Below are positions 1-6,569 of a stretch of DNA of 6,569 bases, piece by piece. The stretch is from NCBI GenBank assembly GCA_945787265.1, contig CALZHS010000194.1:1-6569 (forward strand), written 5' to 3'. Within the stretch, counting starts at the first letter, position 1. The number at the start of each line of letters is the position of its first letter. The notes below the pieces were generated by a model. It was not told the DNA's origin, did not search any database, and worked only from the letters and a program-made list of their open reading frames with translations. A program made the translations under genes and the position numbers. Origin of the DNA: an uncultured Gammaproteobacteria bacterium (lineage in GTDB: Bacteria; Pseudomonadota; Gammaproteobacteria; GCA-001735895).

Positions 1-435
1 GCACGTGCAGTTGCCGGCGGTGAGGCAATCGTCGCCGCCGCTGATGATGCGCCCGTGGTTGTCGAAACGCCGTCGACCGGTGAGATCCGTCTGGATCGGC
101 AATCACCGCTGCTGGCCGTCACCGAACCCGGCTTCTACCAGGTCCACCGCGCAACCCCGGCGAGCGCCGAAGTGACACTGGCGGTGAATATCAACCCGCT
201 CGAAGCAAATCTCGAAATTCTTGACCCCGAGCGCTTTGTAGCGGAAATTAGAACTTCGGCAGCACCGGCGCAGAATACCGGCCTGGTCACCCGGCGACAG
301 GTCACCGAGTACGAGCAACTCCAGCAGCTGTGGCACGCGTTTCTATCCGTGGTGCTGATATTGATGCTGGTCGAGGCATTTTCTGCGAACTGGATCGTTC
401 AAAACTGGTCTACCAGCAAGCGCACCGGGGCCTGA
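1..435 (+). CDS. BatA/VWA-type membrane protein, C-terminal part (5' end outside window)
   Basis: The frame is open from the first base and ends at TGA 433-435, so 144 C-terminal residues of a longer protein are visible. The fragment has a beta-rich segment with the stretch EPGFYQV, then AVNINPLEANLEILD. These resemble the 'PGfY ... vavN.dp.Es.l..ld' pattern near the C-terminus of BatA-like proteins of MoxR/DUF58/VWA operons. A hydrophobic helix follows at about visible residues 111-132 (LWHAFLSVVLILMLVEAF), ending in a short basic tail. This fits a periplasmic domain anchored by a last membrane helix with a cytoplasmic C-terminus. The VWA domain itself is not visible, so the assignment rests on this tail and on the downstream DUF4175-like gene 14 nt away. 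A GTG at 55 is in frame, but nothing suggests it is the real start. The exact subfamily is uncertain. Confidence 0.7.
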   Translation, partial: ARAVAGGEAIVAAADDAPVVVETPSTGEIRLDRQSPLLAVTEPGFYQVHRATPASAEVTLAVNINPLEANLEILDPERFVAEIRTSAAPAQNTGLVTRRQVTEYEQLQQLWHAFLSVVLILMLVEAFSANWIVQNWSTSKRTGA

Positions 436-440
436 CAGGT
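436..440 (+). promoter_or_regulatory. Shine-Dalgarno-like site deciding the start of the DUF4175-like gene
   Basis: CAGGT lies directly after the stop of the preceding gene, with its AGG about 10 nt before the ATG at 450. It supports ATG 450 over the more upstream in-frame GTG at 330. The GTG would force a 106-nt overlap with the previous gene and add 40 residues that look like a read-through of that gene in another frame. The site is weak in sequence but well placed. Confidence 0.45.
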
Positions 441-449
441 AAACTCAAT

Positions 450-3400
450 ATGGACATAACGGGAATCAGCAACATCACGGCCAAATTGACCGGCCTGTTG
501 ACACCGGCCCGGCAGCGCGAGCGCGACACGCACCCGGAGTTATCAGAGGTAATCGGGAACCTGCGGCGGCGCTGGCGGTTACGCCATTTACTCAACGGCC
601 TGTTCACGACCCTCGCGGTCATGATAGCGCTGATCGTAATCTCGGCATGGCTGTTAAACCAGTGGCATTTCGCGGAACCGGCGGTCTGGCTGCTGCGTTT
701 CACCCTGATCGTTACCCTGGTTGGTCTGCTGTTTCAGTTTTGCGTCAAACCACTGCAGCGCGAGGTTAGCGACGCCAGGGTTGCGCTCTACCTGCAGGAG
801 CATGAGCCCACCCTGAAGTCGATCATCCTGAGCGCAGTCGAGGCCGGCCAATCGTCACCACCCGATACCTCGCCCCAGCTCGCGTCGCGCCTCGTCGAAC
901 AGGCCATCGATGCTTGCGCGCGCGTCGGATTCGGGTACCCGGTCGAGCAACAAAAGCTGCGCCGGGCGACATTGAAACTGGGCCTGGCACTACTTGTCAT
1001 TATCGGCCTTACTGCCTCACCGCCCGACTTTCTGCAGCGCAGCGCCACGGCACTCCTGGTACCCTGGACCACTGCCAGCCAGTATTCTCCATACCGAATC
1101 GAACTGACACCGGGTAACGTTGAAATTGCGCGCGGCAGTGATCAGCTCATCAGCGCCCGCATTCCCGGGTTCGACGGCCCGGACGTGTTGCTGCTCACCT
1201 CAGGCGACGGCGGGATTTCATGGCAGCAGGCGACGATGACCGCGGGCAGTGATAGCGGTGTTTACGAATCCTTTCTGTTCGACCTCGGCCAGCCTGTCGA
1301 TTACTACGTAACCGGGGCGGGCCAGCAAAGCGCAACTTACCGCATCGACGTGGCCGACATACCGGCAATTTCAGAGATCAGCCTGCGCTACCATTTTCCG
1401 CCCTACACGATGCTGGAGCCTGAAACCACCCGTGGAACCGGCGACATCTCGGCACTGCGCGGTACGCGCGTGGAAGTACTGATAGAACCAACGATCGAGA
1501 TTCCCGGCGGTGCGCTACTGCTGGGCGATGGCCAGCGCATCGAGCTGGAAAGTGCCGAAAGCGGGAGCTGGATCGGCGAATTGACGGTGACACAGGACAG
1601 CAGCTACCGGGTCTCGCTGCAGCGCGCGAGTGGCATTCCCGTTGACGCTTCGGCTGATTTCCGCATTACCGCGCTGGATGACAAGTATCCGGATGTTTCG
1701 ATTCTGAGTCCCGGCAGGGATACCAAGGTCAGCATGATCGAAGAACCCGTGATGAAGGTGCGGGCCACGGATGACCTTGGCATCGCGAAGCTGGAACTGG
1801 TGGTGACGGTAAATGGTACCGACGAGCAACGTATCGCGTTAACCCCCTCCGATGGACAAGCGCAGGCCAGGCGCGAGCTCGACGCCGAACACGTTATTTA
1901 CCTCGAGGATTTAAACCTGGTTCCCGGGGATTTGATTTCCTACTACGTGCATGCCGAGGATCATTCACCCGCCGAGCAGGCCAAAACCGCAACCAGCGAT
2001 ATTTTCTTCTACCAGGTGCGCCCCTTCAGTATCGACTACCGCAATGCCGACCAGCAAGGTGGTGGGGGCGGTGGCGGTGCCCAGGGCGGTCAGCAGCAGG
2101 GACACCTGTCGGATCAGCAAAAACAGTTCGTCGTTGCAACTTTCAAGATGATTCGGGATCGCAACAGCTACGATACAGAAACCTACCAGCAAAACCTGGA
2201 ACTGCTCGCCACGGCACAGTCACGCATTCGTGATCGAGTGGAAGCCATTCTGCGTCGCCTTGCCAATCGTCCGATGGTGCAGCTGGACCAGAGATATCGC
2301 GTCATCATGACCGAATTACCGCTCGCTAAGGAGGCGATGGTCGAGGTCGAAAAGCAGCTGCAACAAACTGAAATTGAATCGGCCCTGCCGAATGCGCAGG
2401 TCGCACTATTGCACCTGCAACGTGCGGACGCGGCATTTAGAGAAATTAACGTGGCGCTCGCCAATCGAGGAGGCGGTGGCGCTGGTAACACTGCCGGCTT
2501 CGAAGACCTGGCCGACCTGTTCAGGCTCGAAATGGATAAACTGCGCCACCAGTACGAGACCGTGCAACGCGGACAGTCACAATCTTCCAACCAGGTGATC
2601 GACGAAGCGCTTGAACGCCTGCGCGAGCTTGCACAGCGCCAACAGCGGGAGATCGAGCGTCAGCTGCGACGCCAGGAGCAGTCGCTGGGCGACAACCCCA
2701 GCGCAAAACAGCTCGCGCTCGCCGAGGAACTGGAAGAGATGGCCCGGCAGCTGGAAAGACTGTCGCGCACGCAACCCAATCCGCAACTGCAGCAATCGAT
2801 CAAGCAGATGAAAGAAGCGGCACAGGCCATGCGTCGCGCTGCCGCCAGCAGCGCGAACGCAGGGGGCGGCAGTGCCGACCAGGCCAGGCAGGCGGCGCAG
2901 AACCTGCGCAAGGCCCAGCGCCTGCTCGATCAAAGCCGGGTAAGACAGTTCAGCGATTCGGTCGAAAAAACTTTACGCCGGGCGGAACTGGCAGAAAGGA
3001 AACAGGCGGCTATCAAGCAGGACGTAGAGCAACTGGACGAAAAATGGGGAGACCGGCAACAAAACCAGCTGCAGCAGCTCGATCATCAAAAACAGTCCTT
3101 GAGCGGGGAACTGGCGCAGCTCGAAAGCGAACTCAGCAAGCTGGTGGCCACGGCCCGCGAAGAACAGCCGGAGGCGAGCCAGCCATTGCGACAGGCGATC
3201 CGCGCCGGGCGTGACTATCGACTGAATGATCGTATCGGCCGCACCCGGGACATGGTGCAGCTCGGCAGAAAAGAACAGGCCATTGATAACGAAACCCGAA
3301 TCCAGCAAGGCATTACCAGCATGCGCAAGCGAATCGAATCTGCGCTGGCCAACATAGACCAGCAGGGAACGCGCGGTATGCAACTGTCACTGGATCGCAT

Positions 3401-3827
3401 GCGCTCCCTGGCGCAGGAGCTGAAATCGATTCAGAACCTGCGCGAACAGGCCGCGCGCGGCGCTGCGACCGCAAACAGGTCAGGCGCAAACGGGGGCGGC
3501 AGCGCGGGCATATGGCAGCAATTCGAAAGCATCGCCGCCAGTGCCGACGACCTCGGTCAAGAGCTGAACGAAATGGGTGTTGAGCCAGGCGACATCGATC
3601 CCGTAATCGACAAGATCAGGGAATTGACGCAGCAACAGAATGATGCCGATCTCAGCTCCCAGCTCCATGAGCAGGCGTTGCGGGCGCTGATGGAGCTGGA
3701 GTTCAAGTTACGCATGCAGTCTAGCAATCCCGAATATCCCGAGTTACTGGTCTCCGGGCCTACGGAATTACCCGATGCTTACCGGTCAATGGTCGACGAC
3801 TATTTCCGCAGACTAAGCAAGCCCTGA
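450..3827 (+). CDS. DUF4175-like giant membrane protein with Gln-rich coiled-coil region
   Basis: The protein is 1125 aa from ATG 450. Predicted membrane helices lie at about residues 49-69, 78-98 and 174-190. The basic stretch RRRWRLRH precedes the first helix, so the N-terminus is probably cytoplasmic and everything after residue 190 periplasmic. Residues 210-525 are beta-rich and look Ig-like, with FPPYT near 316-320 and ATDDLGIAKLEL at 439-450. These resemble the DDxG-type motif of DUF4175-like proteins. From about 550 the chain is rich in Gln, Arg, Glu, Ala and Leu and should be helical or coiled-coil. Glycine runs at about 537-543, 674-677, 805-807 and 1015-1017 divide it. The C-terminus has PDAYRSMVDDYFRRLSKP, like the conserved 'yr..v..YF..L' tail of such proteins. 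The molecular function is unknown. It follows the BatA-like gene by 14 nt, so co-transcription is likely and a role in envelope assembly or stability with the MoxR/Bat system is plausible. No catalytic motif was recognised. Confidence 0.75.
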   Translation: MDITGISNITAKLTGLLTPARQRERDTHPELSEVIGNLRRRWRLRHLLNGLFTTLAVMIALIVISAWLLNQWHFAEPAVWLLRFTLIVTLVGLLFQFCVKPLQREVSDARVALYLQEHEPTLKSIILSAVEAGQSSPPDTSPQLASRLVEQAIDACARVGFGYPVEQQKLRRATLKLGLALLVIIGLTASPPDFLQRSATALLVPWTTASQYSPYRIELTPGNVEIARGSDQLISARIPGFDGPDVLLLTSGDGGISWQQATMTAGSDSGVYESFLFDLGQPVDYYVTGAGQQSATYRIDVADIPAISEISLRYHFPPYTMLEPETTRGTGDISALRGTRVEVLIEPTIEIPGGALLLGDGQRIELESAESGSWIGELTVTQDSSYRVSLQRASGIPVDASADFRITALDDKYPDVSILSPGRDTKVSMIEEPVMKVRATDDLGIAKLELVVTVNGTDEQRIALTPSDGQAQARRELDAEHVIYLEDLNLVPGDLISYYVHAEDHSPAEQAKTATSDIFFYQVRPFSIDYRNADQQGGGGGGGAQGGQQQGHLSDQQKQFVVATFKMIRDRNSYDTETYQQNLELLATAQSRIRDRVEAILRRLANRPMVQLDQRYRVIMTELPLAKEAMVEVEKQLQQTEIESALPNAQVALLHLQRADAAFREINVALANRGGGGAGNTAGFEDLADLFRLEMDKLRHQYETVQRGQSQSSNQVIDEALERLRELAQRQQREIERQLRRQEQSLGDNPSAKQLALAEELEEMARQLERLSRTQPNPQLQQSIKQMKEAAQAMRRAAASSANAGGGSADQARQAAQNLRKAQRLLDQSRVRQFSDSVEKTLRRAELAERKQAAIKQDVEQLDEKWGDRQQNQLQQLDHQKQSLSGELAQLESELSKLVATAREEQPEASQPLRQAIRAGRDYRLNDRIGRTRDMVQLGRKEQAIDNETRIQQGITSMRKRIESALANIDQQGTRGMQLSLDRMRSLAQELKSIQNLREQAARGAATANRSGANGGGSAGIWQQFESIAASADDLGQELNEMGVEPGDIDPVIDKIRELTQQQNDADLSSQLHEQALRALMELEFKLRMQSSNPEYPELLVSGPTELPDAYRSMVDDYFRRLSKP

Positions 3828-3950
3828 GCACATGCCCGCGCTGCTGACGCGCCGCCTCTGCAATCCCGCTTATGCTGGATAATGATCCGTACCCTGCGAG
3901 CTTATCGTATACTCTGAAATTCCCTGCCTACTGGTAAACCACGCTAACTC
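3828..3950 (+). other. Intergenic gap between the Bat-type operon and the tldD-like gene
   Basis: This 123-nt stretch holds no convincing gene. It is the only real gap in the window and so the natural place for an operon boundary. It contains short inverted repeats (CGCG...CGCG near 3838-3852 and GGAT-aatg-ATCC at 3877-3888), but neither has a T-tract, so I do not call a terminator. AT content rises towards the downstream gene, where a possible -10 box lies. Confidence 0.6.
3908..3913 (+). promoter_or_regulatory. Candidate -10 box (TATACT) for the tldD-like/tldE-like pair
   Basis: TATACT differs from the sigma-70 -10 consensus at one position. It lies 37 nt before the ATG at 3951, in the most AT-rich part of the gap. 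No good -35 hexamer is found 16-18 nt upstream; the region reads ATCCGT or similar. A second weak -10-like sequence, GATAAT, is at 3878-3883, also without a matching -35. The call is a candidate only. Read-through from the upstream operon remains possible. Confidence 0.25.
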
Positions 3951-4790
3951 ATGTTTGAACTGCTGAAACTTGCCTGCAACATTGCCGCCAGGGCAGGCTG
4001 CCAGTTTGCCGACGCGCGTTACCTCGAGATTCGCAAACAGCGTGTCGTATCGCGCGACCTTGCGCTGTCAAGCTGCAGCGACGGCGACGACCGCGGTTTC
4101 GGCGTGCGGGTGTTGTACCAGGGCGCCTGGGGATTTGCATCGTCACCGACCTATAGTGCGGACGAGATCGAAAAAGTGGTTGCCCTGGCAATACGCATTG
4201 CCCGCGCCTCGGCCCTGGCCCTGCGCGAGGACGGGGTAAACTGGGCGCCGGAACCGGCACTTTCCCTCGACTTTAAATCCAGCTGCAGACAGGACCCGTT
4301 CGCGGTCGCACTCGAAGACAAGGCCGACCTGCTGATCTCGGCAAACGAGATCATGCTGAAAAATAAAAGCGTCAAGCGCGCCCAGGGTTTCCTGTCGTTC
4401 AAGCAGGTAAAGCGTTGGTACGTCAATACCGAGGGCTCCGAACTGCACAGCGACGTGACGTCCTCGGAGTCCGCGATCTGGGCCATCGCCGTCGGCAATG
4501 ACGACTTCCAGGAGCGCAACTGGAAGGCACCGGCAACCAACCAGGGTTTTGAATGTTATCAAAAGCAGGAATTCGTCGCGCAGGCCGAGCGCGTCGCCGC
4601 CGAGGCCGAGGAAAAACTCTCGGCACGACTCTCACCCGAGGGCGAGTTCGATATTATTACCGATTCGGAAAACCTGTCGCTGACGATTCACGAATCGGTA
4701 GGCCATGCCACCGAACTCGATCGCGTTATGGGTTACGAGGTATCGATGGCCGGCTCGTCATTCGTGACCCGCGACAAGCAGGGCGAATAG
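3951..4790 (+). CDS. TldD-like metallopeptidase, N-terminal fragment ending at the premature TAG
   Basis: This is the 279-aa product if TAG 4788-4790 terminates translation. It begins MFELLKLACNIAARAGCQFA, typical of TldD/PmbA N-terminal domains ('A...GadyADvR'), and has GVRVLYQGAWGFASS at about 51-65, the usual 'gvRvl..G.wGFas' segment. A middle domain follows, with the metal-binding motif HESVGHATELD at 247-257. That motif is close to the HExxGHxxExD of active TldD subunits. The fragment lacks the C-terminal domain with the CGKG cysteine and should not fold into a normal active subunit. The start is supported by homology-like N-terminal sequence. Only a weak GGTAA at 3933-3937, 13 nt upstream, could serve as ribosome binding site. 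Confidence 0.7.
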   Translation: MFELLKLACNIAARAGCQFADARYLEIRKQRVVSRDLALSSCSDGDDRGFGVRVLYQGAWGFASSPTYSADEIEKVVALAIRIARASALALREDGVNWAPEPALSLDFKSSCRQDPFAVALEDKADLLISANEIMLKNKSVKRAQGFLSFKQVKRWYVNTEGSELHSDVTSSESAIWAIAVGNDDFQERNWKAPATNQGFECYQKQEFVAQAERVAAEAEEKLSARLSPEGEFDIITDSENLSLTIHESVGHATELDRVMGYEVSMAGSSFVTRDKQGE

Positions 4791-4797
4791 GGCGAAT
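4780..4797 (+). repeat. Perfect 9-bp tandem duplication (AGGGCGAAT x2) creating the TAG
   Basis: Copy 1 occupies 4780-4788 and copy 2 occupies 4789-4797 with no mismatch. The first base of the TAG codon comes from the end of copy 1 and the other two from the start of copy 2, so the stop exists only because of the duplication. With a single copy the codons read CAG GGC GAA TGT CAA, with no stop. The length is a multiple of three, so the downstream frame is kept. This is the typical mark of replication slippage or of a local assembly error. Confidence 0.9.
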
Positions 4798-4826
4798 GTC
4801 AATACGGCAGCGACCAGGTAACGCTG

Positions 4827-5408
4827 ATGGCCGACAACACGCTCGAAAACGGTCTTGCTACGCAGGGCTTCGATGACGACGGCGTACCCGGCCAGCGCTG
4901 GGAGATTGTCAAGGACGGGATTTTTCAAACCTACAGTAGCGGCCGCGAATTCGCACACTACATCGGCGAGGAACGCAGCCGGGGATCCTGCCGCGCCGAC
5001 CACTGGTCGAGCATTCCGATCGTGCGCATACCCAACCTGTTCCTGATGCCGGGCAAGACGCCGCTCAGTCCTGAAGAACTAATGGCCGACGTCAGGCACG
5101 GAATTTACTTCGAGGGGATGGACAGCTTTTCCATCGACCAGTGGCGCCTCAATTTCCAGTTTGGCGGTAACGCCGTGTGGGAGATCAAAAACGGCAGGAA
5201 GGCCGGTATGCTCAAGGCCGCACTTTACCAGAGCCGAACCCCGACTTTCTGGAACGCCTGCGACGCCACCTGCGATGAAAATTACTGGCAGGCGCACGGC
5301 GTCACCAATTGTGGCAAGGGCGATCCGATGCAGGTTGCGCAAATGACGCACGGTGCGGCGCCCACTCGCTTCAGAAACATCCGCATCTGCCGGGGGCGAG
5401 ATTCATGA
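4827..5408 (+). CDS. TldD-like metallopeptidase, C-terminal fragment after the premature TAG
   Basis: This is a 193-aa stretch in the same frame as the N-terminal part. It starts at the first ATG after the TAG, although the family similarity already begins upstream at about 4791 (CQYGSDQVTLMADNT). It carries GFDDDGVPGQRWEIVKDGIF, the 'yDDEGvp.q...lv.dGi' block of TldD proteins, then LFLMPGKTPLSPEELMADV. Near the end is NCGKGDPMQVAQMTHGAAP, whose cysteine (codon 454 of the full frame, nt 5310-5312) is the expected third metal ligand. An AGG at 4816-4818, 8 nt before the ATG, could allow reinitiation, so separate translation is conceivable. More probably it is the remnant of one continuous gene. 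The fragment ends in a 4-nt overlap with the tldE-like gene. Confidence 0.6.
   Translation: MADNTLENGLATQGFDDDGVPGQRWEIVKDGIFQTYSSGREFAHYIGEERSRGSCRADHWSSIPIVRIPNLFLMPGKTPLSPEELMADVRHGIYFEGMDSFSIDQWRLNFQFGGNAVWEIKNGRKAGMLKAALYQSRTPTFWNACDATCDENYWQAHGVTNCGKGDPMQVAQMTHGAAPTRFRNIRICRGRDS
5405..5408 (+). promoter_or_regulatory. ATGA stop/start overlap coupling tldD-like and tldE-like
   Basis: The tldE start codon shares its TG with the tldD stop codon (ATGA). This layout usually gives translational coupling and matched amounts of two subunits. Since ribosomes stopped at TAG 4788-4790 would not reach this point unless they restart or read through, the interruption should also reduce tldE translation, unless the GGGGGCGAG at 5392-5400 serves as an independent ribosome binding site. 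Confidence 0.7.
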
Positions 5409-6569
5409 ATCGCCAGCAGGCCCAGGATTTGATCGGCAGCATTCTCGAAATTCCGCACGATGGTGAGCTGCAGGTGTTGCTGCACGGGGTGAATCGCCTG
5501 GGCACGCGCTTCAACGACTGCGCCATATCGCAAAACGTGCTCAGACAACAAACCACGCTGACCCTGAGCGCCCGCCTGGAACAGAAGAAGACGTCGCTCA
5601 GCATCAACGCCCTGGACGACCCGGCTTTGATCAGGCGCAGTATCGAGCAGGTATTTACCACCTGCCGACACATGCCCGATGACGAGGAAGTCATGCCAGC
5701 GCCAGGCGAGGTCCTCGACAGTCATGAATATGCTTACAGCGCCGAGTCCGAGGCAATCGAAATCGAAACCGTCGGCGCCTGGGCAGCCGAAGCCTGCCAG
5801 GCCGGGGCCACGGCCGGTATCGACCTGGCCGGTCTGCTTGCGCATGGCAAAATGTTTAGTGCCTACGGAGACAGCGCCGGGGGTTTTGCCCACGAACGCT
5901 GCCATCGCAGCGATTACCACGTCACCGCAACCGGTAACAACGGCAGCGGCTGGGCCGAGCACCAGGGGGTGAGCGTCGGCCGGGACGACGTGATGACGGC
6001 AACCCGCAGTGCCATCGATAAGTGCGCGCGCGCGCAGCGTCCAGCAGTGTTCGAGCCCAGGCCGGTAACGGTCATCCTGGAACCACAGGCGGTGGGCGAC
6101 CTGATGGCGATGGCGTTCTGGTACGGTTTCGATCAACGCGCCAGGGACGAGGGTCGTTCGGCATTCTCCGACTACGATGCGACGCTCGGGCATCAATCCC
6201 TCTACTCTGACCCGGCCGATCCGGCGTTCCCGACAGTCTCGTTTTCAAACGATGGCCAGGCCCTCGGTAAATCGGTCTGGCTAGACGGCGGCAAACTGCA
6301 GCAGTTACTCACCAACCGCTACTGGGCGAGTAAAAACGATCTTGCGGTAAAGCCCGCACCCAGTAACCTGGTGCTGAGCGGAGACGGTACACCGCTGGAG
6401 GAGCTGATTCGCAGCACCGAGGACGGCATCCTGGTAACGCGTTTCTGGTATATCCGCTCGACCGACGCCAGGACACTGGGCTTCACTGGCATGACCCGCG
6501 ATGGCACCTATCGCATCGAAAACGGCGAGGTCGCGCATCCGGTGGTGGATATGCGCTGGAATGAATCGG
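5405..6569 (+). CDS. tldE-like: TldE/PmbA-like protein, partner of TldD (3' end outside window)
   Basis: The frame is open from ATG 5405 to the window edge, giving 388 residues with no stop. Residues 1-220 form the N-terminal and middle domains, with a GxxxAGIDLAGLLAHG-like stretch around 134-148. At 221-260, where the TldD subunit carries HExxxH, this protein reads VILEPQAVGDLMAM and has no HExxxH, as expected for a TldE subunit without its own metal site. The end has GILVTRFWYIRS (341-352) and GFTGMTRDGTYRIENGEVA (359-377), which are strong TldE/PmbA hallmarks. RWNES at the edge matches 'RfnqS', so perhaps 40-60 residues are missing. The GTG/ATG choice is settled by the ATGA overlap with tldD and by a GGGGGCGAG stretch at 5392-5400. 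In E. coli TldD and TldE form a heteromeric cytoplasmic protease. The gene itself shows no damage. Confidence 0.88.
   Translation, partial: MNRQQAQDLIGSILEIPHDGELQVLLHGVNRLGTRFNDCAISQNVLRQQTTLTLSARLEQKKTSLSINALDDPALIRRSIEQVFTTCRHMPDDEEVMPAPGEVLDSHEYAYSAESEAIEIETVGAWAAEACQAGATAGIDLAGLLAHGKMFSAYGDSAGGFAHERCHRSDYHVTATGNNGSGWAEHQGVSVGRDDVMTATRSAIDKCARAQRPAVFEPRPVTVILEPQAVGDLMAMAFWYGFDQRARDEGRSAFSDYDATLGHQSLYSDPADPAFPTVSFSNDGQALGKSVWLDGGKLQQLLTNRYWASKNDLAVKPAPSNLVLSGDGTPLEELIRSTEDGILVTRFWYIRSTDARTLGFTGMTRDGTYRIENGEVAHPVVDMRWNES

Larger units (their letters stand above)
3951..5408 (+). pseudogene. tldD-like: TldD-like zinc metallopeptidase, whole locus, interrupted by in-frame TAG
   Basis: The whole reading frame from ATG 3951 to TGA 5406-5408 is a single TldD family gene of 485 codons plus stop, of which codon 280 (4788-4790) is TAG. 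Both halves are in the same frame and both match the family, so there is no frameshift. The halves carry HESVGH (247-252) and NCGKG (Cys at codon 454), together the expected metal-binding set. The stop lies at the junction of a 9-bp perfect duplication. With one copy removed the stretch reads ...DKQGECQYGS..., which has the usual family spacing in front of the 'YGS' strand. No other damage is visible, so the lesion is either very young, an assembly error, or tolerated by recoding. TldD acts with TldE as a cytoplasmic protease on unfolded or modified peptides. The next gene overlaps this one by 4 nt. Confidence 0.8.

Noticed and set aside
330..449. Upstream extension of the DUF4175-like gene from GTG 330
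   Set aside because: It overlaps the BatA-like gene out of frame. The added 40 residues show no signal or membrane character, and a better-placed ATG with an AGG upstream exists at 450.
2058..2090. G-rich stretch as a possible G-quadruplex
   Set aside because: Most runs are only two G long and the stretch is explained by glycine codons (GGN) of the linker.
2183..3383. Several overlapping - strand open frames of 60-136 codons opposite the coiled-coil region
   Set aside because: They are shadows of the low-complexity, Gln/Arg/Glu-rich coding sequence on the + strand and have no ribosome binding sites or family features.
3838..3888. Hairpins in the intergenic gap as a rho-independent terminator
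   Set aside because: The stems are only 4 bp and no run of T follows, so they are within chance expectation.
4788..4790. TAG as a pyrrolysine codon
   Set aside because: The tandem duplication fully explains how the TAG arose, and the corresponding residue does not exist in the family. No pyrrolysine genes are visible.
5282..6196. A 304-codon open frame on the - strand, antisense to the tldE-like gene
   Set aside because: It lies wholly opposite a well-supported family gene and its translation shows no recognisable domain. It is explained by GC-rich codon structure, which keeps antisense frames open.

Overview
The window is one GC-rich bacterial region with four genes, all on the + strand, packed head to tail. 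Gene content and codon use suggest a Gram-negative proteobacterium, possibly an environmental gammaproteobacterium. That placement is an inference from gene families only. There is no rRNA, tRNA, CRISPR array, insertion sequence or phage signature.

Layout: (1) nt 1-435 is the 3' end of a BatA/VWA-type inner-membrane protein with a C-terminal membrane anchor. (2) nt 450-3827 is a very large (1125 aa) DUF4175-like membrane protein. It has three predicted N-terminal membrane helices, a beta-rich Ig-like region, and then more than 500 residues of Gln/Arg/Glu-rich, coiled-coil-like sequence divided by four glycine linkers. It starts 14 nt after gene 1, so the two probably form the tail of a MoxR/DUF58/Bat-type operon whose front lies upstream of the window. 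(3) After a 123-nt gap with no gene, nt 3951-5408 encodes a TldD-like zinc metallopeptidase. Its reading frame is cut by an in-frame TAG at 4788-4790. (4) nt 5405 to the window end encodes its TldE/PmbA-like partner, which overlaps tldD by ATGA and is cut off by the window edge.

The most notable observation is the lesion in the tldD-like gene. The TAG lies exactly on the junction of a perfect 9-bp tandem duplication (AGGGCGAAT twice, 4780-4797). Removing one copy restores an uninterrupted 482-aa TldD with normal family spacing. The zinc-binding HExxxH lies before the stop. The family's CGKG cysteine, the expected third metal ligand, lies after it in the same frame. This is most simply a very recent slippage mutation or an assembly error. 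A reversible slippage switch, stop readthrough, or reinitiation at the ATG at 4827 are the more interesting alternatives.

How the parts may work together: Bat/DUF4175-type proteins are envelope-associated and linked to MoxR chaperone systems. TldD/TldE is a cytoplasmic heteromeric protease that, in Escherichia coli, processes unfolded or modified peptides such as the microcin B17 precursor and the antitoxin CcdA. A functional link between the two halves of this window is conjecture from proximity alone.
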